A stretch of 64,000 nt of DNA from Achromobacter ruhlandii (GCF_902859695.1 NZ_CADIJL010000011.1:117400-181399), one strand, 5' to 3'. Shown: positions 17,907-26,246, counted from the stretch's first letter. Made by a program: numbers and translations. Notes: a model not told the origin generated them from the sequence alone.

Positions 17907-18015
17907 GGGGGCGATAGGGGGCGGGTGAGGTAAGGGCGTGAAATAAGATGCAATTTGCATTAATTGTAAATACCATTAGTGCCCGTGTGTAAATACTTTG
18001 CGGCGGCGTGGCCCC
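17907..18015. promoter_or_regulatory. Divergent promoter region between btrU and the MFS gene
   Basis: 109 bases separate two divergent starts. The centre is AT-rich and contains TTGCATTAATTGTAAATACC around 17955-17974. Within it CAATT (17951-17955) and AATTG form a short inverted repeat. On the minus strand TTTACA followed by TTATTT is a weak promoter candidate for btrU. No clear ribosome site precedes either start. Confidence 0.4.
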
Positions 18016-20484
18016 ATGCGTAGCGAACCAATACAAATAGTGCTCGATGGGTTGCGTCGCCGCCCGGTACTGGAAGTCACTCTGGCCTGTCTGGCCGTGC
18101 TGTTGCTCGCGCAGGCGCTGATCGGCGCGCTCAGCCTGTCCGCCTTGAACCGGCTGGTGGTCGACACCACCGCCGATCGCGTCGAAGTGGTGGCGCGGCG
18201 CGTGGCCGGCAACATCGAAAACGGCCTGCGCCTGGGCAAGCCGCTGGAACAATTCTTCGGCCTGCGCGATACCTTGCGTGACGGCGTCGCGGGCTCGCGC
18301 GGCCTGCAGGGCGCGGCGGTGCTGCTGGCCGACGGCCAGGCCCTGGCGACGCAGGGTGAGCTGCCTGACGACGCGGCGCAGCTGGCGCGCACGCTGGACA
18401 GCGGCGGCGCCACGGCGGCCGGCTTGTCGCGGCGCGGCTCCGGCGCGCTGGTCGCGGTGGCCGACGATCGCGTTACCGTGGCCGTGCCGCTGACCGCCGC
18501 GGGCGGCAAGGCGCTGGGCGCCGTGGTGCTGTCGGCGGCCAAGGACGGCGAGGCCAGCCGCCAGCTGATCATCGACAACCTGCAGGTGCTGCTGGTGGTG
18601 ACGGTGCTGGTGGGGCTGGGCCTGGCCGCGGTCTTCAAGTACATCGTGCCGCTGACCTCGCTGGCCGCGGGCGGCCGGGCCCGTTTCGTGGTGCCGTTGC
18701 TGGCGCTGGTGCTGGCGCAGGGCGTCTACGCCGCCTACACCATTTCCACCTTCCGCAGCGGCTGGCTCGACGTGACGCGCAACAACGTGGGGCTGCTGGC
18801 CGAAGGCCTGCAACGCGACCTGAACCGGGTGCTCGGGTATGGCCTGGAGGTGGGCCGGCTGCGCGGCGTGGACGCGCCATTCACGCGCCTGGCCGCCACC
18901 TTTCCGGCGGTGGCGCAGATCGAGCTGGCCGATCGCGATGGCCGCATCCTCTACGGGGCCGATGCGCGCGGTCCGCTTGATGTGTCGGGCCTGCCGCGGG
19001 CCCGTCCGCGGGCCGACGATCTGACGCTGGTGCTGCCGCTGGGCGCGGCGCTGGCCGACCCCCGCGCCCATGGCGACCTGGTGTTGCGCCTGTCGAGCGA
19101 CGTGATTGCCGCCGGGGTGCGCAGCCGCGCGCTCGACGCGGTCACGGTGGTCGCGGTGGCCCTGGTGGCCGCGATCGAAATGCTGTTGCTGCTGGCGCTG
19201 TTGATGAACCGCGCCTTCGCCGCGCGCGCCACGCTGCCCGACGGCAGTCGTGTCGGCCCGGATGACGAGTCCGAGGTGGGACGCATCGCGCGGCCCGTGA
19301 TGTTCGGCTTCCTGTTCGCCTGGGCCTTGCCGCTGGGCTTTCTGCCGCTGTATGCGCGCAGCCTGCCGACGGGCGGTCTCGAATTGCCGGCCAACCTGCT
19401 GCTGGCCTTGCCGATCTCGGTGGAAATGGGCTGCGGCCTGTTGACCTCGCTGCTGGCCGGCCGCCTGACCGACCGCAAGGGCTGGCAGGTGCCGGTGCTG
19501 GCGGGCCTGGGCGTGTCCGCCGCCGGCATGCTGGCGTGCGCGGCCGCCGCCAACCTGCTGATGTTCAGCGCCGCGCGCGGCCTGGTGGGCCTGGGTTATG
19601 GCCTGACCTGGATGGGCCTGCAGGGCTTCATCGTGACCCGCAGCCCGCCGCAATATCGCGGCCGCAACATGACTGGCGTGATCGCCGGCCTGTTCGCGGG
19701 GCACCTGTCCGGCGCGGCGGTCGGCGCAATGCTGATGGAGCAGGTCGGCTTTCGCGCGGTGTTCGCGGTGGGCGCCGTGATGCTGGCGATGCCGCTGGCC
19801 GGCGTGCTGATCCTGATGCGCCCCTACATGGATCGCGGCCGCAAGCTGGCCGCACAGGCCGCTGGGCGCGCCCGCGCCCATCTTTCGGATACCTTGAAAC
19901 TGCTGTTCACGCGCGACTTCGGCCTGCTGCTGGTGGGCAGCGTGATTCCGTTCTCGATCGCGCAGGTGGGCCTGTTGTCGTTCGCGCTGCCGCTGTACCT
20001 GGAGGCCGAGGGCGTGGCCGCGTCCAGCATCGGCCGCGTGCTGATGATCTATGGCCTGTGTGTGATTTACGTCGGGCCGCTGATGGGCCGGGTGGTGGAT
20101 CGCAGCCGCATCAAGAAAAGCTGGATCGTGCTGGGCGGGCTGGTGGGCAGCCTTGGCATGCTGGGGCTGTACTTCAACAGCGGCCTGCTGGCCGCCGCCG
20201 CCGCGGTGCTGCTGCTGGCGCTGGCCAGTTGCTTTGCCGGCGCTTCGCAATCGCCCTACATGCTGGCCTTGCCGCAGGTGCAGCGCTACGGCGCGGCGGG
20301 CGCCACCAGCGTCATGCGCGCCGCCGACAAGCTCGGGCAGATGGCGGGCCCGCTGGTGGTCGGCGCCATGTTCGGCGCGGCCGGCATGGGCGCGGGCCTG
20401 GCCGCGACCGGTGTGATCTATCTGGGCGCGACGCTGTTGTTCCTGCTGTTCGCGCCGGCCAGGCCGCGCCAGGACTCGGCCTGA
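18016..20484 (+). CDS. MFS-type membrane protein with extracytoplasmic sensor domains
   Basis: 822 residues, about twice the length of an ordinary MFS transporter. A transmembrane helix near residues 22-45 is followed by a roughly 140-residue periplasmic Cache-like domain, a hydrophobic stretch (LQVLLVVTVLVGLGLAAVFK), another helix and a second extracytoplasmic segment to about residue 375. The remaining 430 residues are an MFS domain (PVMFGFLFAWALPLGFLPLY, LVGLGYGLTWMGLQGFIVTR, LLVGSVIPFSIAQVGLLSFA). It lies between btrU and btrW, so a sensing or signal-transport role in the Btr circuit is inferred. Its substrate is unknown. A TTG at 17998 is an alternative start. Confidence 0.75.
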   Translation: MRSEPIQIVLDGLRRRPVLEVTLACLAVLLLAQALIGALSLSALNRLVVDTTADRVEVVARRVAGNIENGLRLGKPLEQFFGLRDTLRDGVAGSRGLQGAAVLLADGQALATQGELPDDAAQLARTLDSGGATAAGLSRRGSGALVAVADDRVTVAVPLTAAGGKALGAVVLSAAKDGEASRQLIIDNLQVLLVVTVLVGLGLAAVFKYIVPLTSLAAGGRARFVVPLLALVLAQGVYAAYTISTFRSGWLDVTRNNVGLLAEGLQRDLNRVLGYGLEVGRLRGVDAPFTRLAATFPAVAQIELADRDGRILYGADARGPLDVSGLPRARPRADDLTLVLPLGAALADPRAHGDLVLRLSSDVIAAGVRSRALDAVTVVAVALVAAIEMLLLLALLMNRAFAARATLPDGSRVGPDDESEVGRIARPVMFGFLFAWALPLGFLPLYARSLPTGGLELPANLLLALPISVEMGCGLLTSLLAGRLTDRKGWQVPVLAGLGVSAAGMLACAAAANLLMFSAARGLVGLGYGLTWMGLQGFIVTRSPPQYRGRNMTGVIAGLFAGHLSGAAVGAMLMEQVGFRAVFAVGAVMLAMPLAGVLILMRPYMDRGRKLAAQAAGRARAHLSDTLKLLFTRDFGLLLVGSVIPFSIAQVGLLSFALPLYLEAEGVAASSIGRVLMIYGLCVIYVGPLMGRVVDRSRIKKSWIVLGGLVGSLGMLGLYFNSGLLAAAAAVLLLALASCFAGASQSPYMLALPQVQRYGAAGATSVMRAADKLGQMAGPLVVGAMFGAAGMGAGLAATGVIYLGATLLFLLFAPARPRQDSA

Positions 20485-20550
20485 ACGGCCGCGGGCGGTG
20501 CGCGCCGCCGCGGTGCGGAGTGTGGCGCCGCGGTGCGGGGGCGCCGTCAT

Positions 20551-21723
20551 TCAGCGCGCCGGACTCGCGCCCGCCAACGCCACCGGCACGCGTGCGCTCA
20601 GGCCCGTGAGCAATTGGGCGGCGATGGTGCCCGCGGCCATCGCCACTTCCTCGACCGGCAGGCCGTCCGCGCCCCACAGGGTCACGGGCGCGCCGATTGC
20701 GGCGTGTGGCACGGGGCCCAGGTCCACCGCCATCATGTCCATCGAGACGCGCCCCAGCAGACGCGTGCGCACGCCGGCCACCACCACCGGCGTGCCGGTG
20801 GGCGCATGGCGCGGATAGCCATCGGCGTAGCCGCAGGTGACGATGCCCACGTCCATGCCGGTGGGCGCCAGGAAGGCGCCGCTGTAGCCCACGCCCGCGC
20901 CGGCCTGCACGCGCTGGATGCCCACCACCTGCGAGTGCAGCGACATCGCCGGCAGCAGGCCGAGCTGCGCGGCGCCGCGGTCGGCGAACGGGCTGGCGCC
21001 ATAGAGCGCCAGGCCGGGGCGTACCCATTGGGTGGTTGCCGCGCGCGCCGCATGGCCCAGCACGGCGGCGGAATTGCTGGTGGAAACGGGGCCCGGCAGG
21101 CCGTCGATGAGGGCGCGAAAGCGCGCGTCGGCGTGATCCACGCCATCGGCTTCGTCGGCGCGCGCATAGTGGTTCAGGTGGCCGACTTCGCCCACCACGC
21201 CACGCGCGGCCAGCGCGCGCGCCAGTTCGAACGCGGCGTGATAGTCCTCGGCGCTGAAACCGGTGTGGTGGATATCGCCGGCAAAACGCAGCCAGATCGC
21301 CGGCCGCTCGGCCGCCGGCGCTTGCGCCAGCCAGTGCAGTTGCGCGAGATGGGTGATGACCAGGTGCAGTTGCGGCGTATCCAGCAACAGCGTGTCGGCC
21401 GGCGAGTACAGGCCGCCATAGACCAGCACGGGGCCTTTCCAGCCCAGCCGGCGGCAGGTGCGCGCTTCGTCCAGGTGCAGCACCGCGAGGCCGTCGGCGC
21501 CGCGCAACGCCGGCAGCACCCTTGCCAGGCCATGGCCGTAGGCATCGGCCTTGACCGTGGCCCACAGCCGGGGCGCGCCGGTGGTGGGCAGCGCCGCGCG
21601 CAGGCGGGCGAGGTTGTGGGCCACGGCAGCCGCGTCGACGCGGGCATACAAGGGGCGGGCAAGCAATCCTTCTGGACGATAGGGAGCGTTCACGGGCGGC
21701 ATCTGGGCGAGGGCTGCGCGCAA
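20551..21723 (-). CDS. alr: Alanine racemase
   Basis: 390-residue PLP enzyme converting L- to D-alanine for peptidoglycan. The PLP lysine is Lys58 in WATVKADAYGHG, and the C-terminal domain contains the second catalytic region GVGYSGAFLAP. Length is typical (about 360-390). It runs opposite to the MFS gene and in the same direction as btrW, 110 bases after it. It sits inside the btr regulatory island, unusual company for a cell-wall enzyme. Whether it is the sole or a catabolic (dadX) copy cannot be told here. Confidence 0.93.
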   Translation of the reverse strand: MRAALAQMPPVNAPYRPEGLLARPLYARVDAAAVAHNLARLRAALPTTGAPRLWATVKADAYGHGLARVLPALRGADGLAVLHLDEARTCRRLGWKGPVLVYGGLYSPADTLLLDTPQLHLVITHLAQLHWLAQAPAAERPAIWLRFAGDIHHTGFSAEDYHAAFELARALAARGVVGEVGHLNHYARADEADGVDHADARFRALIDGLPGPVSTSNSAAVLGHAARAATTQWVRPGLALYGASPFADRGAAQLGLLPAMSLHSQVVGIQRVQAGAGVGYSGAFLAPTGMDVGIVTCGYADGYPRHAPTGTPVVVAGVRTRLLGRVSMDMMAVDLGPVPHAAIGAPVTLWGADGLPVEEVAMAAGTIAAQLLTGLSARVPVALAGASPAR

Positions 21724-21833
21724 CCGGCGCGCAGTCTATGCATGAGTGACAGATGACCGGGTTTTGTTCGGTACTTTCTGTCTATGCATTGCAAGTTGTC
21801 GATAGCGCGTCTTCATTGGACGCGCCGGTGAAG

Positions 21834-22265
21834 TCACGCGGCGCGCATCACGAGCGTCAGGCGGTTCTCGTTGCCGTCGCGCGTGTAGCGCAGGTCGTGC
21901 AGATAGTGCTGCATCAGCCGCACGCCGTGGCCGCCGATTTCGGCGTCATCGAGCGAAGTGGCCAATGGGGGAGGCGGGGTCAGGGTGGGATCGTACGGCC
22001 GGCCATTGTCGATTATCTCCAGCGAGATCCACGCGTCGTCCTGGCGGCAGGCCAGGCGGACATGGGCGGGACCGGGGGTGAGCAGGGGATCGTCGAAGGC
22101 ATAGGAAACGATGTTCGTCAGCGCTTCGTCCAGGCTCAAGGACAGACCAAAACTCAGCTTCGGCGACCAGCCCTCGCGCTCGGCAATGGCCTCGAGCCAT
22201 TCGATGGCGGAAGCGACGGCGCGGGCGTCGGGGACGAGATCAAGCGTATCGGACTGAGAGGGCAT
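21834..22265 (-). CDS. btrW: Serine kinase / anti-sigma factor BtrW
   Basis: 143 residues with the GHKL ATPase fold of RsbW/SpoIIAB: N-box LDEALTNIVSYAF (Glu47, Asn51), G1-box IIDNGRPYDP, and GGHGVRLMQHYL. In Bordetella BtrW phosphorylates BtrV and inhibits type III secretion until BtrV is dephosphorylated. I start at ATG 22265, which has AAGG five bases upstream; a further in-frame ATG at 22310 lacks a ribosome site. It is divergent from btrV. Confidence 0.88.
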   Translation of the reverse strand: MPSQSDTLDLVPDARAVASAIEWLEAIAEREGWSPKLSFGLSLSLDEALTNIVSYAFDDPLLTPGPAHVRLACRQDDAWISLEIIDNGRPYDPTLTPPPPLATSLDDAEIGGHGVRLMQHYLHDLRYTRDGNENRLTLVMRAA

Positions 22266-22320
22266 GGTTGCCTTGCGTTCAGGGGTACACGTGCAGGTGG
22301 AAGTATGCACGATTGCGGCC

Positions 22321-22368
22321 GGCAGGCGTATCGGCAGGCGTATCGGCAGACGTATTGGCAGGCTATGG
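22321..22368 (+). repeat. 12-bp tandem repeat between btrW and btrV
   Basis: Two perfect copies of GGCAGGCGTATC (22321-22344) are followed by GGCAGACGTATT (22345-22356) and a decayed fourth copy GGCAGGCTATGG (22357-22368). The array lies in the 220-base divergent control region of the kinase and antagonist genes. Copy number could vary by slippage and so change promoter spacing; this is a suggestion only. Confidence 0.85.
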
Positions 22369-22485
22369 CGCGCGCGTTTTGAAGTTTGCGTTTGGCCGCG
22401 CCGGCGCCTCGCGTATCATCTCGGCATCGCGCCGCCGTCCGCAAGCGCCGGGATCCGCGGCGCCGGTCAATTTCCGGGAACCACT

Positions 22486-22821
22486 ATGAATCTCGCAATC
22501 GAGAAAGTCGGGGAAGTGCTGGTTGTCTCGCCCGAAGGCCAGATCAACAGCGGCAACGCCGCGGGTATCGAGGCGGACCTGTTGTCGCATGTGGAAAAGG
22601 GCGAGCGCCGCTTTGTGCTCGATATGTCGAACCTGAACTACATCTCCAGCGCCGGGCTGCGCGTGGTGCTGGTGCTGGCCAAGCGGCTCAAGCAGGGGGC
22701 GGGCGCGCTGGCGTTGTGCGCGATGCAGCCGCACGTGCGCGAAGTGTTCGACATCAGCGGTTTCCTGGCTATCCTGACGGTGGTCGACACGCGCCAGGAA
22801 GCGGTCGCCAAGGTCGCCTGA
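22486..22821 (+). CDS. btrV: Anti-sigma factor antagonist BtrV (STAS)
   Basis: 111 residues, a single STAS domain like SpoIIAA and RsbV. The phosphorylatable serine lies in LNYISSAGLRV, Ser54 or Ser55 (by alignment with the DSxG motif, Ser55). Unphosphorylated BtrV binds BtrW; BtrW phosphorylates it and BtrU reverses this. ATG 22486 gives the standard STAS N-terminus. The frame is open for 74 codons upstream but that stretch crosses the tandem repeat and looks non-coding. Confidence 0.9.
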   Translation: MNLAIEKVGEVLVVSPEGQINSGNAAGIEADLLSHVEKGERRFVLDMSNLNYISSAGLRVVLVLAKRLKQGAGALALCAMQPHVREVFDISGFLAILTVVDTRQEAVAKVA

Positions 22822-22827
22822 AGCGGC

Positions 22828-22848
22828 GCGCGCCCTGGGTGGGCGCGC
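22828..22848. terminator. GC-rich hairpin between convergent genes
   Basis: GCGCGCCC (22828-22835) and GGGCGCGC (22841-22848) form a perfect eight-base stem with a five-base loop just after btrV. No T-run follows on either strand, so termination strength is uncertain. Confidence 0.4.
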
Positions 22849-22856
22849 AGGCCGTC

Positions 22857-23090
22857 TCACGGCTTGCGGTTGTCGTGCGAGGTATCGAGCAGATCGTCCT
22901 CGGGGGTGATGACGCCGGGATCGCCCGGCGCCTCGATGGCGCGGCCCTGCCGCGGCATACCTGCCACCGTGGGACTCTGGTCGGGCATCGGCAGGATACC
23001 GGTGCCCTTGCGGGGATCGACGGCGGGGGCCTTGTCGGCGGCCGACTCCGGCTTGCTCGAGGCGGAGGAATCGATGACGGTTTTCAGCAT
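22857..23090 (-). CDS. Small hydrophilic hypothetical protein
   Basis: 77 residues, rich in Pro, Asp, Ser and Lys, with no predicted fold, membrane segment or signal peptide (MLKTVIDSSASSKPESAADK, then MPRQGRAIEAPGDPGVITPE). It looks disordered. A good ribosome site (GGAGA) lies seven bases before the ATG, which supports that it is a real gene. It converges on btrV. No function can be assigned. Confidence 0.55.
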   Translation of the reverse strand: MLKTVIDSSASSKPESAADKAPAVDPRKGTGILPMPDQSPTVAGMPRQGRAIEAPGDPGVITPEDDLLDTSHDNRKP

Positions 23091-23223
23091 GATGACGTCT
23101 CCGGTTGCGGGCGTCCCAGGATGGCGACGCGCCGGGTATTCCTCCCCATCTTAGGGCCGCTGGCGGCGCGCGGCGCCGTTTGCGTTGTCACGTTTGCAAG
23201 GGGCTGTTGCAGGGCCCGGCCCT

Positions 23224-23229
23224 TATAAT
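23224..23229 (+). promoter_or_regulatory. Perfect -10 box (TATAAT) upstream of the NadQ-like gene
   Basis: TATAAT at 23224-23229 lies 96 bases before the TTG start in an otherwise GC-rich gap. No good -35 sits 16-18 bases upstream (GGGCTG is there), so the promoter may need an activator or be weak. Confidence 0.45.
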
Positions 23230-23324
23230 GCCGAGCGCGTCGCGGTGTCGCCAAACAGGGCGCGCCCGGTGGCTCGCGACCTTGCCTCACGGCGCCCGGT
23301 TCCCCTCATTTCCAGCCATCTACC

Positions 23325-24260
23325 TTGACCGAATCCGTCGAACGCTCTGTCCATGCCGAACTCGTTGCCGTCCTGGTCGCCGTCACCAACGGCGAACCGC
23401 GCGTCCTGACGACCGAAGACGCGCGGGCCTTGCCGGCGGGGCCGTTCGAACTGTCGCACCGATCGCTGCAGGCCGGCCTGCGTGCGTGGGTCGAGGCGCA
23501 GACGCACCATCCGCTCGGCTACGTCGAGCAGCTCTACACGTTCGCCGACGGCGATCGCTCCGATGAGTCGGGCGCGCGCGTCATGTCGGTCAGCTACCTG
23601 GGCTTGACGCGCGAAGCCGGCGAGACCGGCGTGGCGCAGGTCGGCTGGCAGGATTGGTATCGCTATTTCCCCTGGGAAGACCGGCGCGCGGACACGCCGG
23701 CGCTGGTGGACGAGCTGATCGTGCCGCGCCTGCGGGCCTGGTGCGACGCCGCCGCCGATGCCGCCACGCGCAGCCGCCGTGGCCAGCGCGTCGCCATCAC
23801 CTTCGGGCTCGATGGCGCGGCCTGGAACGAAGACATGGTGCTGCAACGCTACGAACTGCTGTTCGAGGCCGGCCTGGTGCCCGAGGCCGCGCGGCGCCAG
23901 CCGGACGCGCGCGCCGCGCCGTTGCCGGGCGAGCCGATGCGCCACGACCATCGCCGCATCCTGGCCACCGGCATCGCGCGCCTGCGCGCCAAGATCAAGT
24001 ACCGGCCGGTGGTGTTCGAATTGATGCCGGCGCAATTCACCCTGCTGCAGCTGCAGCACGCGGTCGAAGCTTTGGCGGGGCGCGGCCTGCACAAGCAGAA
24101 CTTCCGCCGCCTGATCGAGCAGCAGGCGCTGGTCGAAGAGACCGGCGAAATGGCGACGGGCACGGCGGGCCGGCCCGCCAAATTGTTCCGCTTCCGCCGC
24201 GACGTTCTGCTCGAGCGGGCCATCGCGGGCAGCAAGCTGCCGCTGTCGCGCAGCCTGTGA
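23325..24260 (+). CDS. nadQ: NadQ/NrtR-like repressor of NAD biosynthesis (Nudix-like + winged helix)
   Basis: 311 residues. The N-terminal half resembles the Nudix-like domain of NrtR/NadQ regulators (ELVAVLVAVTNGEPRVLTTE, then GYVEQLYTFADGDRSDESGA). The C-terminal half is a winged helix (MPAQFTLLQLQHAVEALAGR, HKQNFRRLIEQQALVEETGE, TAGRPAKLFRFRR). Such proteins sense NAD metabolites and repress NAD synthesis genes. nadC follows immediately with palindromes at its promoter. The start is TTG 23325; no ATG or GTG fits the domain better. NadQ versus NrtR is not resolved. Confidence 0.72.
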   Translation: MTESVERSVHAELVAVLVAVTNGEPRVLTTEDARALPAGPFELSHRSLQAGLRAWVEAQTHHPLGYVEQLYTFADGDRSDESGARVMSVSYLGLTREAGETGVAQVGWQDWYRYFPWEDRRADTPALVDELIVPRLRAWCDAAADAATRSRRGQRVAITFGLDGAAWNEDMVLQRYELLFEAGLVPEAARRQPDARAAPLPGEPMRHDHRRILATGIARLRAKIKYRPVVFELMPAQFTLLQLQHAVEALAGRGLHKQNFRRLIEQQALVEETGEMATGTAGRPAKLFRFRRDVLLERAIAGSKLPLSRSL

Positions 24261-24263
24261 CGC

Positions 24264-24293
24264 TTGACAAGGCTATATACTCATCTTTAGCAT
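24264..24293 (+). promoter_or_regulatory. nadC promoter overlapped by operator 1
   Basis: TTGACA (24264-24269) and TAGCAT (24288-24293, 18-base spacing) form a plausible promoter. The -10 lies within an imperfect palindrome ATACTCA-TCT-TTAGCAT (24277-24293). A repressor bound there would block RNA polymerase. Confidence 0.55.
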
Positions 24294-24335
24294 AAGTGCA
24301 TGCGCAATTGGTGCGCGCCTTTTTTTAATCACAAA

Positions 24336-24352
24336 ATACTCAAAATGAGCAT
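24336..24352 (+). promoter_or_regulatory. Operator 2 at the nadC start
   Basis: ATACTCA-AAA-TGAGCAT (24336-24352) is a near-perfect 17-base palindrome of the same kind as the one 59 bases upstream, and it covers the nadC ATG at 24345. Two copies of one motif beside a NadQ-like gene suggest its binding sites. Confidence 0.6.
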
Positions 24353-25223
24353 TAATGCTGAAGCGCCTGCCGCCCGTTTGGCCGTTCCCTCCCTGCCGGA
24401 TGTCATGCTGGAGCCGCTGGTGCGCGCGGCCCTGCTCGAAGACTTGGGACGGGCCGGAGACCTGACCACCGATGCCATCGTGCCCGCCGACGCGGTGGCG
24501 CAGACCCGCCTGGTGGCGCGCCAGGAAGGCGTGCTGGCCGGCCTGGACCTGGCGCGCCTGGCGTTCCGCGCGCTCGACCCCGCCATCGAGTTCCGCGTGG
24601 CGCGGCGCGATGGCGCCGAACTCGCGCCCGGCACCGAAATCGCGACCGTGCGCGGCAATGCCCGCGCCATGCTCAGCGCCGAACGGGTGGCCCTGAACTT
24701 TCTCTGCCACCTCAGCGGCGTGGCCACGGCCACGGCCTCGATCGCCCGCGCCATCGCCGGCTACGGCGCCCGTGTCACCTGCACCCGCAAGACCCTGCCG
24801 GGCCTGCGCGCGGTGCAGAAGTACGCGGTGCGCGTGGGCGGCGGCAGCAACCACCGCTACGGTCTGGACGATGCCGTGCTGATCAAGGACAACCACATCG
24901 CCCTGGCCGGCGACGTGGAGACCGCGGTGCGGCGGGCCCGCGCCGGCGTCGGCCACATGGTCAGGATCGAACTGGAAGTGGACACCCTGGCGCAACTGGA
25001 AACCGCGTTGGCCCTGGGCGTGGACGTCGTGCTGCTGGACAACATGAGCCTGGACGAATTGCGCCAGGCGGTTGCCATGGCGCGAGGCCGCGCCGTCACC
25101 GAAGCCTCCGGCCGCATCACGCCCGAAACCGCCGCCGAAGTGGCCGCCACCGGCGTCGACCAGATCGCGGTGGGTTGGCTGACCCATAGCGCCAAGGTGC
25201 TGGATATCGGCCTGGACGCCTGA
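24345..25223 (+). CDS. nadC: Nicotinate-nucleotide pyrophosphorylase (quinolinate phosphoribosyltransferase)
   Basis: 292 residues. The enzyme turns quinolinate and PRPP into nicotinate mononucleotide, the last step of de novo NAD ring synthesis. Family features are [19 protein letters not shown] near the N-terminus, [40 protein letters not shown] and [13 protein letters not shown] chose ATG 24345, which gives the usual length; an in-frame ATG at 24300 would add 15 unrelated residues lying over the operator region. No nadA or nadB is in the window. Confidence 0.93.
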   Translation: MSINAEAPAARLAVPSLPDVMLEPLVRAALLEDLGRAGDLTTDAIVPADAVAQTRLVARQEGVLAGLDLARLAFRALDPAIEFRVARRDGAELAPGTEIATVRGNARAMLSAERVALNFLCHLSGVATATASIARAIAGYGARVTCTRKTLPGLRAVQKYAVRVGGGSNHRYGLDDAVLIKDNHIALAGDVETAVRRARAGVGHMVRIELEVDTLAQLETALALGVDVVLLDNMSLDELRQAVAMARGRAVTEASGRITPETAAEVAATGVDQIAVGWLTHSAKVLDIGLDA

Positions 25224-25251
25224 GACCGGCCGTCTGTCACGGACACGCATC

Positions 25252-26238
25252 ATGAAACGCGCGCTTCGATTTTCCCCGCTACTGCTGGCCCTGGCGCTGG
25301 GCGCCTGCGGTAACCCGCCTTCGGGCGACACGCCGGCGGACGCGACCTATCCGACCCGCCCGGTCACCATCGTGGTGACATTTCCGCCCGGCGGCGGCAC
25401 CGACCTGTTGGCGCGGCGTTTGGGCGCCAGCCTGCAGGAACAGTTCGGCCAGCCAGTGGTGGTCGAGAACCGGCCGGGCGCCAGCGGCAACATCGGCGCC
25501 CGCATCGTCGCCGAATCGCCGCCCGACGGCTATACGCTGCTGATGGTCAACAGTTCGTTCGCCATCAATCCCGGGGTCTACCGCAATCTGGGCTTTGCGC
25601 CCAGGCGCGATTTCGCGGCGGTGATCAATGTGGCCTTCGTGCCGTCCGTATTCGTGGTGCCGGCGGCGTCGCCGCTGCGCACGCTGGATGACGCGCTCAA
25701 CGCCGCGCGGCCCGAACGGCCGCTGGCGTTCGCCTCGTGCGGCAATGGCACGCCGCAGCACCTGGCCGGTGAAATGCTGGCGCGAGCCAGCGGCGCATCG
25801 TTGCAGCACGTGCCCTACAAGGGTTGCGGGCCGGCCCTGACCGACGTCGCGTCCGGTCAGGTCGGCGTGGGCGTGGTCACCGCTTCCAGTGCCGCGCCCC
25901 TGATCGCCGCGGGCAGATTGCGCGCGCTGGCGGTCACCTCGCCGCAGCGCTCGCCCCTGTTGCCGGCGGTGCCGACGGTGGCCGAGCAGGGCGTGAGCGG
26001 CTACGCGCTGGACCAGTGGCACGGCCTGCTGGCGCCGGCCGCCACGCCGCCGGCGGTGGTGGCCAAGCTGAATGCCACGCTGACGCGCATCATGTCGCGG
26101 CCCGACGTGCAGGCGGCGTTGCGCGAACAGGGTTTCACGCCCGCGACCAGTTCGCCGCGCGCGTTCCAGGACATGATCAATGCCGACATCGACCGCTATA
26201 CGGCGCTGACCAATGCGATCGGATTGCGCGCCGACTGA
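25252..26238 (+). CDS. Bug-family tripartite tricarboxylate transporter receptor (lipoprotein)
   Basis: 328 residues with a lipoprotein signal ending LALGACGN (Cys at about 19), then the Bug/TctC fold: YPTRPVTIVVTFPPGGGTDL, VVENRPGASGNIGARIVAES, HVPYKGCGPALTDVASGQVG. Bug proteins capture small carboxylates or amides in the periplasm; they are greatly expanded in Bordetella and relatives. Most use a YLGNNI-like Bug form without a lipid anchor, so the Cys is a small variation. No TctA/TctB membrane genes are adjacent. It follows nadC by 28 bases; a nicotinate-type ligand is conceivable but speculative. Confidence 0.85.
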   Translation: MKRALRFSPLLLALALGACGNPPSGDTPADATYPTRPVTIVVTFPPGGGTDLLARRLGASLQEQFGQPVVVENRPGASGNIGARIVAESPPDGYTLLMVNSSFAINPGVYRNLGFAPRRDFAAVINVAFVPSVFVVPAASPLRTLDDALNAARPERPLAFASCGNGTPQHLAGEMLARASGASLQHVPYKGCGPALTDVASGQVGVGVVTASSAAPLIAAGRLRALAVTSPQRSPLLPAVPTVAEQGVSGYALDQWHGLLAPAATPPAVVAKLNATLTRIMSRPDVQAALREQGFTPATSSPRAFQDMINADIDRYTALTNAIGLRAD

Positions 26239-26246
26239 CGGGCAAG

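Noticed and set aside
17884..20550. Open frame of 888 codons opposite the MFS gene
   Set aside because: The translation is low-complexity and rich in Arg, Gln and His; the plus strand encodes a recognisable MFS protein.
22321..22368. CRISPR-like array
   Set aside because: Units are 12 bases and directly adjacent without spacers; there are no cas genes.
22264..22485. Upstream in-frame extension of btrV through the 12-bp repeats
   Set aside because: It would add 74 Arg-rich residues to a STAS domain that is complete from ATG 22486; repeats of Gly-Arg-Arg-Ile are an artefact of the DNA repeat.
22477..22500. GGAACC three bases before the btrV ATG
   Set aside because: No CCACNNA-like element follows at proper distance and the position would place the promoter inside the gene; it more likely serves as part of the ribosome site.
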